Shown here: positions 34,558 through 46,910 of the stretch, one piece after another
Position numbering within the stretch: the stretch's first letter is position 1
How the letters are laid out: each line of letters opens with the position of its first letter
Assembly (NCBI GenBank): GCA_947579605.1
Contig: OX388318.1
Span: 26,026,098 to 26,090,097 of the forward strand
Source: Athripsodes cinereus
Taxonomy: Eukaryota > Arthropoda > Insecta > Trichoptera > Leptoceridae
Direction: 5' to 3'
Length of the DNA stretch: 64,000 bases
The notes under the pieces: model-generated
Database searches by the model: none
Told to the model about the DNA's origin: nothing
Seen by the model: only the letters and a program-made list of their open reading frames with translations
Translations under genes and position numbers: made by a program

Positions 34558-34685
34558 TTAACATCATGCCTCTAAAGATTAGAGAAATCACTGTTTTTGT
34601 TGAATTTAAAAGAGCATGTTATGGGTGGGTGTCTGATTTGCCAATTGCTGTGTACAGATGGCAGGATGCGAACGCCGAATGATTG
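34558..34685 (+). pseudogene. LINE ORF fragment joined to another repeat
   Basis: The plus frame reads PLKIREITVFVEFKRACYGW, the same protein segment as in the minus-strand ORF at 40496-40837. From about 34652 GTGTACAGATGGCAGGATGC matches the reverse complement of 43055-43084. Confidence 0.55.
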
Positions 34686-35657
34686 TCAATCATATGATTG
34701 ACCAGCAAAACGAATGATTGGCAATCAAGGCCGAATCCTTCAGAAGGCACATACAAATTCTCATGCGGATTGATGCGGAACTTTCGGCGAAGATTCTGTG
34801 TAACATAACCATAGATGCATATCGTATCCAAACTATGATAAAGTGTTGCTTGCATGAAAAAATCTACCTCATGAAAAAATCAAGCCATCGATCATAACTT
34901 GATTTTTATAAAATGATTTTTATGGCTAAGTTCTGATTTTATTTTTGTTTTTATATTTATAAACCTCAGTAAAAAAATTCAAGTAATGAAACCCGCCATC
35001 TCACAAACAATTGATGAAATTTCAAATTAATTTTAGATTAGTTTATATTATTATATCACGTGGAAAATAATAATCCGTCGAAATTCAGTCTTTCTCACGA
35101 GTATTAAACTAATTTTTTACTTTTTTAGTACGCATTTGATTAATAACAAATATACTTTATTGAAGGGGATATTGACACACGAATGGCGAAAATAGTTTTC
35201 AGGGCTACCAGTATGATTAATACAGTACACATTAAAGAAATAAATCAAAGTTAGACAAAAATGCAATGAAAATGAATTCACCAATTTGATAGATAATAAA
35301 ATTGTGGCTAGAAATTTTTTAATGAAACCATGAAAAATAGCTGTAGCCATCCAAAGAATCAAAAAAATACTTAAATAAAATAGCATCAGACCAAATCTAA
35401 CCGAACTTACGATCAATCAAACGTAAAAATATGACGTGAATGTATTTATCACACTGTTAACACTTAAAATCATTTACATCCACGTGAATAATGTCATCAG
35501 CGTGCACAGATTTTGTAGTTTCTTGCTTTTTAGGTAGTTTTCGAGGCATTGGCAACAGTGTTTAGTAGTTTTTAATTCTTTGGTAGATTTAAATAGAGTT
35601 TGTTTGGTATGTTTTAGTATTTTAATCAACCCAAAACAGCTTGGTCGGTATTCGGTA

Positions 35658-35701
35658 GATAAAGTATCGGAATTCCGGTAAAAATACCCGATACTTTATC
35701 T
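35658..35701. repeat. 13-bp inverted repeat
   Basis: GATAAAGTATCGG and CCGATACTTTATC face each other across about 17 nt. Confidence 0.7.
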
Positions 35702-35764
35702 ATGATTCGAGTAAATAATATTTAAGAAAACCGAGAAGATTTTGAAATATTTCAAATTCCTATA

Positions 35765-36042
35765 AGACCATTAAAGGATGACGTCACAGAAAAATGTTTG
35801 AGGGACAACAACGGAACAAAAACAAAACAAACAAAAAGGTGGTATCTCTTTCTAACTGCTCTGTTCTAAAACAAAGACAAAGCAAACAAAAAGGTGGTAT
35901 CTCCTTCTAACTGCGCAGTTATAACTATGCGTGAAAAAGAGATAAAGGACCATAACACATGCTATCTCAGATAGAAAATTATTTCAAAGAAGAGCGTTGT
36001 CATGTCGGTATAGACCATTAAAGGATGACGTCACAGAAAAAT
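35765..36042. repeat. Exact 31-bp direct repeat with a TGACGTCA core
   Basis: 35765-35795 and 36012-36042 are identical (start AGACCATTAAAGG, core GATGACGTCACAG). Between them a segment of about 70 bp with AAAAAGGTGGTATCTC is itself duplicated (about 35835 and 35890). Confidence 0.75.
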
Positions 36043-36430
36043 CATTGAGGGGCATCAGGCATCCCAACACAACAGACGATTACGGTGTAATATGCGGTGT
36101 AATATTAGGTGGAACGCCTAAAGAATACCTAATAATCAAAAAAACTGTCAGTGTCGATTTTGTTATTATTTTGTCGTCTGACTTTCTTTTTTTTCTCTTA
36201 TGGCATAACATCCTACAAGGATGATTTGCGCAATCTGACTGTTTGCCCCCCAAGCAAAAGCAAATCCATAGACAAGACCACGTGACCTTTAATAGTCTGC
36301 ATTTTGAAAATACGGTGACGGTATCCGGTAATAAAACAATAGTCGGTGCAAATACCCGTTATGCTGTAGAAAAAGGTACTGTGAGAAAATATTCCGAAAA
36401 CCGAGGAGTTTTTGGAATATTTGAAATTTA

Positions 36431-37397
36431 AATAGATTTTATATAGAATGTACTAAAATTTTATATGGAATGTGGACGAAAAATGTAGACAATAAATTTT
36501 GTGTTTAAAATAATTATCAACAAATTTTCTTCGAAACTATTACTCCTTAAGTAAATAATTACATTAAAATTATCAAAAAAAGTCGACGCAGTCTTTTGTG
36601 ATTCAAATTTATTCCGAAAGATGTTTTGCTATGAGATTCTGTACGATTTCATATTTTTTGTATATATTATTTTGGAATAAGTTGAAAAGCCAAATTAATA
36701 AAAAAAGAAGAAAAAGAAAAAAGTTATTCTCTATGGTTATTAACTTATTGGATGAATGATTGTTTATGTTTTGTTATGTTTGTCAGTTGTCAGTTACGTT
36801 ACCGCGAAATTTTTTATTCAGTTTAATCAGTTTATTAGTTTAAAAATAAAACTGGTAAGTGGCTTTTAATAAACCAAGTTCAATAATGTTTAATACTGTC
36901 TCATTATTAAAACGATAAACAATATGTCAAAATTAAGGTGACCATGGAAAGTGACACTCAAAATAATGTAAACGCATCAAAACTTAATTTATGAATTTCC
37001 TACTTATATTCACGTAATTATTTAGTTTTTCACCCAAGAAATGATATGGTAATGTATAAAATAGCACCAAACTTACTCTAACTTAACCTACAAATCAGTT
37101 AATTGTAAAAACTTCAGTATTGTGATTGTATGATTATTAGTTCAACTATTGCCTCTTTCTCGGGGATTTAACTTTTAAACAGGTAGATTAAGCTAGTAGA
37201 TGCAGCTGGTCTGCTGGCTACCCCACTTATGGGATATGCCGTGATGGTATATTAGTATTAAGTAAAAAGTCAAAGTGTACTTCAAGTGTTCATCAGAGAG
37301 ATTGGGGATTAATATTCAGTTTTCGAAAGAACTCTGTCAATGCAACTGTAAACGTTGTCAATTTCTTGTACACATGAATGGCCTGGTGTTGAATATT
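36431..37397. other. AT-rich stretch with a small repeat fragment
   Basis: Only 37195-37250 is recognised (CTGGCTACCCCACTTATGGG, part of the 34010-34250 family). Nothing coding was seen. Confidence 0.4.
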
Positions 37398-37655
37398 TCA
37401 TCGTAATCTCCTGAATACTGTACCATTATAGCAAATCATAAAATATCTAATCGCATAGCTCATTATACCATTACGATTCTGTGGAACATAACTATCACTC
37501 CACAATATAAGATTCGTGAATTGCGGATTGTCTTCAAGAACTTGTTTCAAGATCCTAAAAACAGCGCTAGCAGTTTCATTACCTCCTCTGCCTGCTACAT
37601 TTTCAGTCCAAATGGCACAGTACACCTTTTTGTTCGTAGAGAGGTGTGCAGTCAT
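37398..37655 (-). pseudogene. Transposase-like relic with SDS--QNRN motif
   Basis: The 85-codon minus-strand frame contains KVYCAIWTENVAGRGGNE, then LILWSDSYVPQNRNGIMSYA. The (W/Y)SD(x)C/Y(x)QNRN block recurs in arthropod DNA-transposon-derived proteins, where the Asp is plausibly part of a DDE-type site; I cannot name the superfamily. The flanks are out of frame and AT-rich, so only a fragment survives. Confidence 0.45.
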
Positions 37656-38069
37656 TCATACATGTTGTACATACATGTGCAGTCAATACAGTGTTGTCAT
37701 ATTAAGACCATGGCAGTCATAGAAAATGTTCAGCTACTTTTAAAACGCATAAGTTCAATATTACAAACATAATCAATATATTTTTTGAGATTGCAAGGTG
37801 CGATGAATCAAACATAGAACCTTGCAATTTTAAAATTTTAATTAATTTATGCTACAAGGTTCTATGTTATACACATAGAACTTTGTATCACTGTTTTGAA
37901 GAAAAACACAACATAGAACTATGTTTTATCATCTTTAGTTTCACGACTAGTGCTCCGATTTACAATTGAGTTCCTGTAATAAATACCTTTGAATACATAG
38001 AATGTTATAGCATTCATAACTCAAATTTTTCAAAAATGTAACATAGAACCCTATAATAGTGGGCAAGCG

Positions 38070-38230
38070 AAGTGTCTGTAAAAAATACATTTTACACCCT
38101 GAATTCAGCAATGAGGCTTGCCATCGATCCTGAATGTCTTTTTTTTGTTGGGGCAAAGAGGACAGCTTGAATGATTATTACATAATGCTAGTCAGTTGAC
38201 TTCCCTACTTAGTGATGGTATAGTGGTAGC
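38070..38230 (+). repeat. Dispersed repeat fragment
   Basis: TTCAGCAATGAGGCTTGCCA and GAGGACAGCTTGAATG, a diverged copy of 34010-34250. Confidence 0.45.
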
Positions 38231-38339
38231 AATAGAAAAACTTTATTTTTATATGTGCAAATAAATAGAAGAGTATCCTTCTATTAACTTTATATTTATG
38301 AATTTTCAGTTCTTATGAATATGGTGGGAAGGCGACTCT

Positions 38340-38475
38340 GGCTAAGAAACATCAGAAAGTGGACCGGAATCCAGATTGTGTAAGAGCTGTTCCGGCGCTA
38401 GCACAGGACAGAGAAGCCTACGCCAGGGTGATTTCCAACTTTGGGGGGACCTGACATGGCACTGTAAGAAGCAGA
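38340..38475 (+). pseudogene. LINE C-terminal fragment (GAA-tail family), frame-broken
   Basis: One frame reads KWTGIQIV then a stop; another resumes near GGGGGGACCTGACATGG. It is related to the nested copy at 13737-13854. Confidence 0.5.
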
Positions 38476-39035
38476 TGAATTTCGTAACAGGACTTGAAGA
38501 GATCTTAAAATCCAACTCTGTCTCGCTGAATTGTACGCAGTCATCAAAAGCTGAAAACATAACTGTTCAAGAAAAATTATGGCGTCCTTCAGTTCGACAC
38601 ACATAATATTATTCATGATTATTTTATTTAGACATTAATCATTATTATTATTTAGTGTTATCGTAAAAATGGATATTCGATGATGAGCTATGCCACATAC
38701 CCTGTATGTGCTATTTTTTATAATAGAAAGAGAATGAAATGTTCATTGCTACAAAGTAATGGGTAATAAAAGTTTGAGACATATACTGCGTAACAGTGTT
38801 GTACTAGAATATCTAAAGTGTTTGAGTACTAATCGTCAATATATAGACGATTATCTATTGTTATTGTTGTAATTAGCACTCAGTCGGTTTTAAACATCAA
38901 GTAGAATGAATAGAAGGGCATTTATCAAGAATTGCATACATGTTGTTGTATAGGAATAAACACTATTAAAGCCTTTCTGCCACCCCTCAAGGAATGATAT
39001 TTTGAAAATAAATCTTTATGAACAGTGTTGAATAT

Positions 39036-39600
39036 TTATTTAATCCTTTTTCAATATTTACAGATTACATAATATGTAAATATGAAAATAATATGAAAAC
39101 ATTTATATTATAAATGTTTTCATATTCTTTATTTTACATACATACTCAGGACTATAATAATATTTTCTTTATACATAACTTATTCCTTTATTGTTATTTT
39201 TTAGATACATTTATTTATTCCTTGTTCAATATTTACAGATTACATATAAATGTCTTCATATTCTTTATTTTACATACATACTCAGGACTATAATAATCTT
39301 TTCTTTATACATAACTTATGCCTTTATTGTTATTTTTTAGATACATTTATTTAATCCTTGTTCAGATTACATAATATAAATGTTTTCATATTCTTTATTT
39401 TACATACATACTCAGGACTATAATAATATTTTCTTTGTACATAACTTATTCCTTTATTGTTATTTTTTAGATACATTTATTTGATCCTTGTTCAGATTAC
39501 ATAATATAAATGTTTTCATATTCTTTATTTTACATACATACTCAGGACTATAATAATATTTCTTTATACATAACTTATTCCTTTATTATTATTTTTTAGT
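39036..39600. repeat. Tandem array, four units of about 124-175 bp
   Basis: Units start at 39036, 39211, 39347 and 39477. Each has ATGTTTTCATATTC or a close form, then CATACATACTCAGGACTATA and CATAACTTATTCC and ends TTTTTTAGATACAT. The first unit carries an extra 39-nt inverted segment. Confidence 0.9.
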
Positions 39601-40146
39601 TTATAAAATAATTTCTGTTTAATTTCATTGATTGATTGATATATGTATATTATAATAGTAGTCGTAACAATAAATTTGGGTAGATGGCGCTCTTACAGCT
39701 GCCTGAACCTACAACTTCTCTTTTTTTAAAATTCAAAATAATAGTTAAACATCAACTAATTTTATAAAAAAAATTCATTCCGATTAAAATATAGTGTAGT
39801 TTATTTAAATATGCTGTTTTTAGTGTTTACTGTGCTAAAGTTAAATATTAAATTGTAAAAATAGACAATACAATCTAAAAAACATACAAACTAAATCTAA
39901 AAGCTTCTAATATCAATATATCAATGAAGTGAAAGTAAACAAAGTTATTTATTTATACTCTTTAGCAACCTAAATTAAAATGAACTTTTAAAGTCTTTCC
40001 TTATCTAAAATTAAGTTATTTTTATTTATATTTTTTCGACAAAATATACAAAAAGAGGGAGATCAATATTTTGCTGGGCGCAGCGCATAGAAAAATATTC
40101 AAAACTCAAATATGTATCATGCAAACGTGAATTAAACATAAAAATA

Positions 40147-40290
40147 AAATACTGATTACTTTTTTTTATTCTTTACTGTACATTGATAAAAAACAATTAC
40201 ATAAAAGGTATACATTCAAATTAAATACAATCAATATACAGAGGGTGAGTTTATCGCAAAGGCGCGATCTCTTCCAACTAACCCAATTAC
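40147..40290 (-). repeat. LINE A 3' end
   Basis: The reverse complement contains GATAAACTCACCC and CAATGTACAGTAAAGAA, shared with 58630-58815 and 8722-8840. Confidence 0.6.
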
Positions 40291-40495
40291 TTTCATTATG
40301 AATTGCTTTCATAGTGAAGGTAAACAGTGTTTTATTTTTTTATTTATTTTATCACACTAATAAATTACAAATCTTGTACATATTTTCATTGATGCTGCCC
40401 AACTAGGTATAACCTGTACTAGGGCAAACATCTCACAAACATATCAATCATATAGAAACATATACACAATCACAAAAAGCATTCATCTATTATAT

Positions 40496-40837
40496 TTACA
40501 CAATCACATTCATAACAAGAAAAACACTGCTGTAAACCGTCCATACATGAAACAACACACAAACAAACCATTTCTCCATATAAAACCAGAAAACAACAAC
40601 ATATCCCTCAACCACACACATCACAAATCCCACACCACATACTAACACACGTATATCATCCCACATAAAACACAAAACAAATCCTAAGACATCTTGCAAT
40701 CTCTCCATTGGCAGATCAGACACCCACCCATAACATGCTCTTTTAAATTCAACAAAAACAGTGATTTCTCTAATCTTTAGAGGTATGATGTTAAACAGTC
40801 TAGATGCCATCCACATAAACTGTCGCTGTCCGAACAC
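40496..40837 (-). pseudogene. LINE ORF2 C-terminal fragment
   Basis: The 113-codon minus frame begins FGQRQFMWMASRLFNIIPLK and IREITVFVEFKRACYGWVSD, typical of the last part of CR1/Jockey-like polymerases. The rest (VCVVEGYVVVFWFY and so on) is low-complexity read-through of 3' UTR. There is no RT. Confidence 0.55.
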
Positions 40838-41134
40838 TGTAGACCTGAATGGAATGATACAACAATGACACCATCTGTCTTGTGACTCTATTTTGCTGTG
40901 ATGGCAAGATATTATCTACTATATAGTTCTGTTCAATTATAGGGATATATTATCTTTACTTGGAGACTAGTTTGTTTTCTTTGAATAAAAATAATAAGTT
41001 TCATTAAGGCTGAAATATGTAAATGCTTATAATGTTTTCAGCACTTAGCGTAGAAATGTGAAGAGTTCTCTTGAAAATCCTATGGATCTGAAACCCAGTT
41101 GTAGAATATTTACTAGGTATCCCTAGTAAACTAG

Positions 41135-41452
41135 CTATACGTTGAATACACGGGTTATTCTACGATAGGAAAACTGAGACAATCCTGCTAGATGACAGTG
41201 GATCGTAGAATCAAAAGTGTCATTCCGTTCATGATGTTTTAGTGGAAGATTTACTCTATTCCTTGTGGGGTCGGATTTCCTTTTGGAGTACATAGTTATA
41301 CTATAATTTACAAAAATATAAATGACGCAACACATCAGTGAAGTCCCTAGAATAAAATAAGTCTCCCATTTATTCTGTACACATATATTCCAGTGTTCTG
41401 CAAGAGACAAATATTCATAAAACATTTCACATGAGACAATTAGTATCTTCAA
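41135..41452 (-). CDS. Unrecognised 105-codon ORF with one membrane segment
   Basis: One hydrophobic stretch (YFILGTSLMCCVIYIFVNYSI) is followed by a basic, polar tail (YSKRKSDPTRNRVNLP). A possible splice acceptor TCTCTTGCAG (ending at 41398) lies inside the frame and could receive the 41588-41654 exon, but that join would use a different frame and stop after about nine codons. The ORF may be chance. Confidence 0.2.
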   Translation of the reverse strand: MKILIVSCEMFYEYLSLAEHWNICVQNKWETYFILGTSLMCCVIYIFVNYSITMYSKRKSDPTRNRVNLPLKHHERNDTFDSTIHCHLAGLSQFSYRRITRVFNV

Positions 41453-41587
41453 TTTTATTCTGATTTAACAATAATCTGACTGTCTTATATTCAAATAAAA
41501 TGGAAAGAATGACCTGTTTGTTGAATATTCTGTCTCTTCCACTCGTGAAATATGATATATAAGCAAATATTATATACCTACACTCAC

Positions 41588-41654
41588 CTGTCACTATTCA
41601 GATATGTTGCTAAAGATGCAAAATTTAACAGGAAGTTAAGCACATCAAGCGGAC
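41588..41654 (-). CDS. Candidate isolated exon with strong splice sites
   Basis: 67 nt on the minus strand between TTTATTTTGTAG and CAG|GTGAGT. Only one frame is open: PLDVLNFLLNFASLATYL and NSD, with two bases needed at the start and two left at the end. It does not join in frame to the 6983-7240 exon, so it would be an untranslated exon of that gene or part of another gene. No family is recognised. Confidence 0.38.
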
Positions 41655-42305
41655 CTACAAAATAAAGGTTAGTTATTTTTATTAATCATCAAAGAATGCA
41701 TCAATATACCTATTTATGAGCATGATAATGACATCAGAGAACCGTCTTTTTGATAATGATAATATTATTATAACAGATTACTACAGTATTGCGCTCTGTA
41801 AGTTCATGTTAAATTTATTAATATCAAAACACAGGCGTTTAGCGATTACACAACTCTATTGACGGGATTAGTTTTCAAGAAAGTCCCCTTCCATTTCAAA
41901 AGTTAATTAAGAAAGTTGTTTATCTTACAGTCAATGACCTTTAATTGTATTAAGTCTACTCTTATAGTACAGTTAATGTATTGTGGACACAACTATGAAT
42001 TTAAGAAATGATCACTTTTGTGGTTGGATTTAAAGATATTCTCCAGCGAGCAGAATATCTGCATTTGGTTTTCTACTATATTGGGGAGATAATAAAAAAC
42101 AATTTAGAGATGTATAATTTTCAACCAGGATAGATAATGAGCAAAATTGCTACTAATTATTTAAATAGTTGACTGGAAATAGTGATAATTGTTGCTTATT
42201 TTGGTGTATATTTTTGGAGTGTTTGCAACAAAAAAAACTTACCTCTCTATAATTGATTGTTGCGTTGTATCTTGCTTGTCCATACGAGGTGTAAGAGTAT
42301 GTATG
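41655..42305. other. Non-coding stretch, nothing recognised
   Basis: No element ends or exons were seen. Confidence 0.4.
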
Positions 42306-42405
42306 GTTCTTCTTCTTCACGTGTCTTGCCAGCTGGAGAGGTGTCTTCTGCGGCCCTCGACCTTCCCCTTCATGAGGAGCTGGAGTATGGTGTGTTTTTT
42401 ACCTC
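42306..42405 (-). pseudogene. GAA-tail LINE 3' end
   Basis: Minus strand: AAGGTCGAGGGCCGCAGAAG, then AAGACACGTGAAGAAGAAGA at the 3' end, as in 57540-57745. Confidence 0.55.
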
Positions 42406-43259
42406 TCATCACATAGCCCAAATATGATATTTTATAGAGCTCCAGGATATTCTTAGCATTGTACGGTGGATCCACATTTCAAACACTTCAAAGCGGTTAT
42501 AATTATATTAATTTTGAGAGTCCACACTTATACACCGTAAAGTAAGACTGACCATACATAAAATTTGACCATTCTTTGTCTCAGCTTTAGGTTTATATTG
42601 CAGTCACAAAGAAGGTTTTTCATTATTTTAGTAAATGCTGTTTGTGCCACTTCTATTCTGCATTTAATCTCATTTAATACCATACATGCACTCTTGTAAC
42701 TGTGTGTAGACGTAATAATTCAATACTTTCTACTCCACACCGAGGCATATAAACCGGACGAAACGTCATCATGACAAATCACGCACAAAACTCACATGAA
42801 AACAGCTGTTCAAAACACCGCCATCTTACATTCGGCCAAAAGTTCGGTGTCCAATCCGTACATAGGCGGATTGCCAGCGAAGGGGGAGTAGCGAACGATA
42901 ACTGTCAAATTTTGTTATATATCTATGGCCAAAGTCAAAGTTCATTAAGCTTCGTCAAGCTGTGTCAAGCGGTGTGGACGGCTAACGAAGGCATTCTCCG
43001 AATATTTCTTCGGCGAATGCTCCAAAATTTGGCCACATGCTTGATGATTGGTGTTGATTGACGTTCGCATCCTGCCATCTGTACACGGCAATGGAAGAAC
43101 AAATTTGGCGATGAATTCTCCGACCAACAAGGCAATGGTCTTTTTTAATTTGTTGGCTCAAAACTGTGACATGTTTTACGTATCTTACAGGGAATTTGTT
43201 GCCTTCATTGAGTCAACGAACATTCTATGGTGATCTTTTGTGTGATTGTTATTTGATTT

Positions 43260-43362
43260 TTTATGTGTATGCATGTGTGTGTATGTATGTATGTATGTGT
43301 ATGTGTGTGTATGTATGTATGTATGTGTGTATGTGTATGTATGTATATATGTATGTATTTTA
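43260..43362. repeat. TATG/TGTA microsatellite
   Basis: About 100 bp of ATGTATGTATGTGTATGTG-type repeats. Confidence 0.9.
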
Positions 43363-43505
43363 TTTGCTTTATGTTTTTTGTTTTGTTGTTTTTGAATATT
43401 GTAAATATTGTGTAACTATAGTATCCTTTTGCACATCGCATTGGCTAAAAGCTGTAATGATGTGCAAAGTAGCTTTAAAGAGAATAATAATAATAATAAT
43501 AATAA

Positions 43506-44040
43506 TTGGATAATATTTATAAGAGAAAGGCAGCGTCTCAGGTTTGTAGAGAGTATTTTGTACAAAAACTCCACTCACCGGATGACATTAGTGCGTGTCC
43601 AAGACTGGGAGGCCTAATTAAGGTACCTCCCAGAAAAACATCTGCTGGACAACACCACTATACTCATTTGGGTGTTGTGTGGTACAATAAGCTGGACAAA
43701 AAATCTATGTATGATTCTACAAAAAAAATTCAGAGTTTAAATTGAATCTGAAAGATATTTTTAAATAGCTGTTCAACTGCTCTGTTGTTGAGTTTTGTTA
43801 AGAAACTGTATTTGGTTGCTGTTTGTATTGTGGATATGTGTTTATTTTTGTTGTTGTTTGGTGAGCGCTATTGTTTTATCTAAATTATATAAAATATGTT
43901 TAAACCCTCAAAGCACGAGCACTGTTCAATTTTGAGGGTCAAATATGTAATAAATGTGTTTTTTTAGTGATAAAGTGTGTATGTAATATTATTAAATTGT
44001 AAATTTTATTTTAATAAAAATATTTGAATTTGAATTAAAT
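43506..44040 (+). pseudogene. LINE C ORF C-terminus, 3' UTR and tail
   Basis: The plus frame 43506-43745 includes LIKVPPRKTSAGQHHYTHLG and VVWYNKLDKK, a LINE-type C-terminal end. The UTR holds CCCTCAAAGCACGAGCACTG and ends in AATATTTGAATTTGAATT. Its 3' end equals the fragment nested at 19211-19350. Confidence 0.6.
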
Positions 44041-44572
44041 TTTACAAGATTCAAATTGTCAATTTGTAGAAATATTTTGAGAAATCTTGAAAATAAAATT
44101 AAGTATAATTAAATTGAAAAAATAGGTCTTATTTTATTCTTTAAATAGCTAAACTAATTATTATTCTACAATATTTACGTGACATGATACAAATATGATT
44201 GCTTATCCGTATCAGCAAGAGGTAGTTAAAATATATTATTTATGATGAGATATGAATAACGGAACACCCGTTATAATAAAGTAAGTACCTAATAAGTAAG
44301 TATATAACATATTATATACTTACTGTGAAAATAATAATTAAATCAATTGGATGTATGTATATAATATTTTTATTTTATTTATTCGGATGGTATGTATGTA
44401 TGTAACTAATATGTTACTTTTTTTATATTGATACTCGATGCAAAGGGGTGGGTAAATTGTGAATGTCGTATCACCCATATGAACCCAATTAGAGACAGTT
44501 CTTTATAGTGGAGATATTTCTTAAAATAATAAAAATAATATTAAATACGTCATTACTATAACATTACGGGTC

Positions 44573-45154
44573 CCCCGCCCACTGACGTGGTAGGATCGTA
44601 GATGCCAACACTGGCATAGTTGTATTAGAATAGAGAGAGTCCAAATATTAAAAAAAAAAAATCCTCACCTAAACGGATAAATAGGAGTTCTTGGACTCCT
44701 GAAATATCCGAGAAATAAAGATATTTCAACATTACTATAACATACTCAGTCTACCTTGGTACGGGCTCATGCCCAGTTAGGTAGACATTAGTGACTTATC
44801 TTTTAAAAACTGTTTTTGTAAATAAAAATAAATAAAATAAATAAAATAAATATGCCAACACTGGCATAGTGGTATTAGACTACAGAGAGTTCAAATAGTA
44901 ATAAATTGTCACCTAAACGGATTAATAGGAGTCCTTGAACTCCTGAAATATCCGAGAAACAAAGCTATTTCAACATAACTATAACATATGCCAACACTGG
45001 CATAGTGGTATTAGACTACAGAGAGTTCAAATAGTAATAAATTGTCACCTAAACGGATAAATAGGAGTCCTTGGACTCCTGAAATATCCGAGAAACAAAG
45101 CTATTTCAATTATAACAATTATAAACAAAGCTATAACAATTATAACTATAACAT
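44573..45154 (+). repeat. Three tandem partial copies of the LINE Y 3' end
   Basis: Units start at 44612, 44852 and 44998 with ATGCCAACACTGGCATAG, include CACCTAAACGGAT and the hairpin GGAGTCCTTGGACTCC, and end ATATCCGAGAAA. The first continues upstream into GGGTCCCCCGCCCACTGACG as in 31935-32233. An A-rich tail (44819-44850) separates the first two. Confidence 0.7.
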
Positions 45155-46149
45155 ACTCAATAGGCTCTAAAATATTCACGAGAAAAATGAAAACTTCGAT
45201 ATAAATATTACGATTATTTATTTATTTTATTTCTTTATTTATTCAATCAACAGAACACTACACATAATACATCCTTATCTAAATAAAATATTATACAAGA
45301 CAAGGAGTATTCAATGTAATGTCCTATTTACAAGTGTTCAAATATTAACTTAAATTATTTTTATCAAAGCCTATTCGGTTGTACAAATTAAAATAACAAT
45401 AATAATTAAAATAGAATATACAAAAGTAACAATGAATAGTAGCGAAAATTAATAAATATATGATAATAGTAATAATTCAAAGAACTTTTTATCCATTGAA
45501 CAATTTCATTCTAATAGAACAATTAAAAAGTAGTAGTAGTAGTAGAACAATCAATCATATTTCAAAAAATATTCAACGCGTATACCATACAAATCATACA
45601 ATATATCGCGTATACTGTTTGTGTTCCTAAAAACTGTGAATTAATAATTCCAAAAAATCTATTTGCATACTCTTCTTTTAAAGCAAAGCATTCAAAATTG
45701 ATGAGCCGAACGATCAACTCGAAGATCTAAAAAAAATACATCTTTGTTACTTCAATGACTATCTTAAAATTAAAAAAATTAAATCTCAGTGTATTAAGAT
45801 TGACTCTTTACTTACATATACTGGGATCACGAGATCATCAATCAAAAAGGGTTTGGAAATTATAATTGACAAATTTACTTATCTTTTAAACCTAATTGAA
45901 TTAATAATTATTTTAATAAAAAGAGTTCCGCCGCTCTCTCTCTCTCTCTATGTAAACTCATTAGCATGCAATATGTACTGTGTGTGTAGTGTAATATAAT
46001 TGAAGAAGTGATTGAAAAACTGGCCCTTTAGGGGAACTGTTAAAAACATGACATGTAATTCTATACATATACCCACGACGTGTGAAACAGGTGGAGATAC
46101 TAAGGAAGAGAAATACCCAGTATATTTGAAGGAGTAAAATATTCTACTA
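45155..46149. other. AT-rich stretch, nothing recognised
   Basis: Only simple repeats (a CT run near 45942, a short AGT run near 45530). Confidence 0.4.
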
Positions 46150-46260
46150 CTATACCTATAACGTTACGGCATATCCTACAAGTGGGGTAGCCACTGGATT
46201 AAGCATGTTATAAACCTGCAAATTATCCTCTTCCAAGTCAATAAAAAATATTTTATCAAT
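46150..46260 (-). repeat. Dispersed repeat fragment
   Basis: CGGCATATCCTACAAGTGGG and GTAGCCACTGG, reverse complement of the 34010-34250 end. Confidence 0.5.
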
Positions 46261-46910
46261 ATTGTCGACGGCTTTTGTAGGATAATTTCTTTTGCTCCAA
46301 AATATATATGTTAATTTGTAAATACTATACTAACGTACTTTTTTGGGTGGACAGTGGATCTTCATCAATGTGGACAATTTTATTTCTTACTAGCTTTTAT
46401 AACCCGGCATCGCTCGGGTTTAAAAACAGATAATCATCCAAATAAATGAGTTAAAACTACACAATCTTATTGAAAAAAATTAAGTAAGCACTAACTACGT
46501 AAAACTGATTAAGTAAATAAAAAGTGCAAAACCTACGTAAAAAATACTAAAAAATTTCTTCCCAATTTCAAAACATGAAGTTTGATATCACACACGTCAA
46601 TATTAGTAGGTGCCTACGTGAAAAAAAGTAGGTACTTTAACTTCTTCCCAATTTAAAAACTCGATGTTTAAAACCCACATCCCCATATTTAAGTAAAAAA
46701 TTAGGAGATGCCTATAACAGAAAAAAACGGGTAAATGCCCTATTTTGATAAAAAATAATAATAATTGGTTGGTTACCTACCAACATAGTTAAATAAAATT
46801 TCCCACATTTGTCTTGTCATTAGATTAAAAAATCAAAAAATAACAAAACCCAGATAGGTATATCTTTTTAAAAAAAATAACTACCAATAACATCAAAGTA
46901 TGTTTATTAT

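Noticed and set aside
35117..35416. 99-codon hydrophobic ORF
   Set aside because: AT-rich sequence with Leu/Ile/Phe bias, no splice signals or family features.
42770..43140. GC-richer segment as a host promoter or exon
   Set aside because: Part of it (43055-43084) recurs at 34652-34680 in inverted orientation, so a dispersed repeat is more likely; no splice sites fit.
43205..43441. His/Thr-repeat ORF
   Set aside because: Translation of the TATG/TGTA microsatellite.
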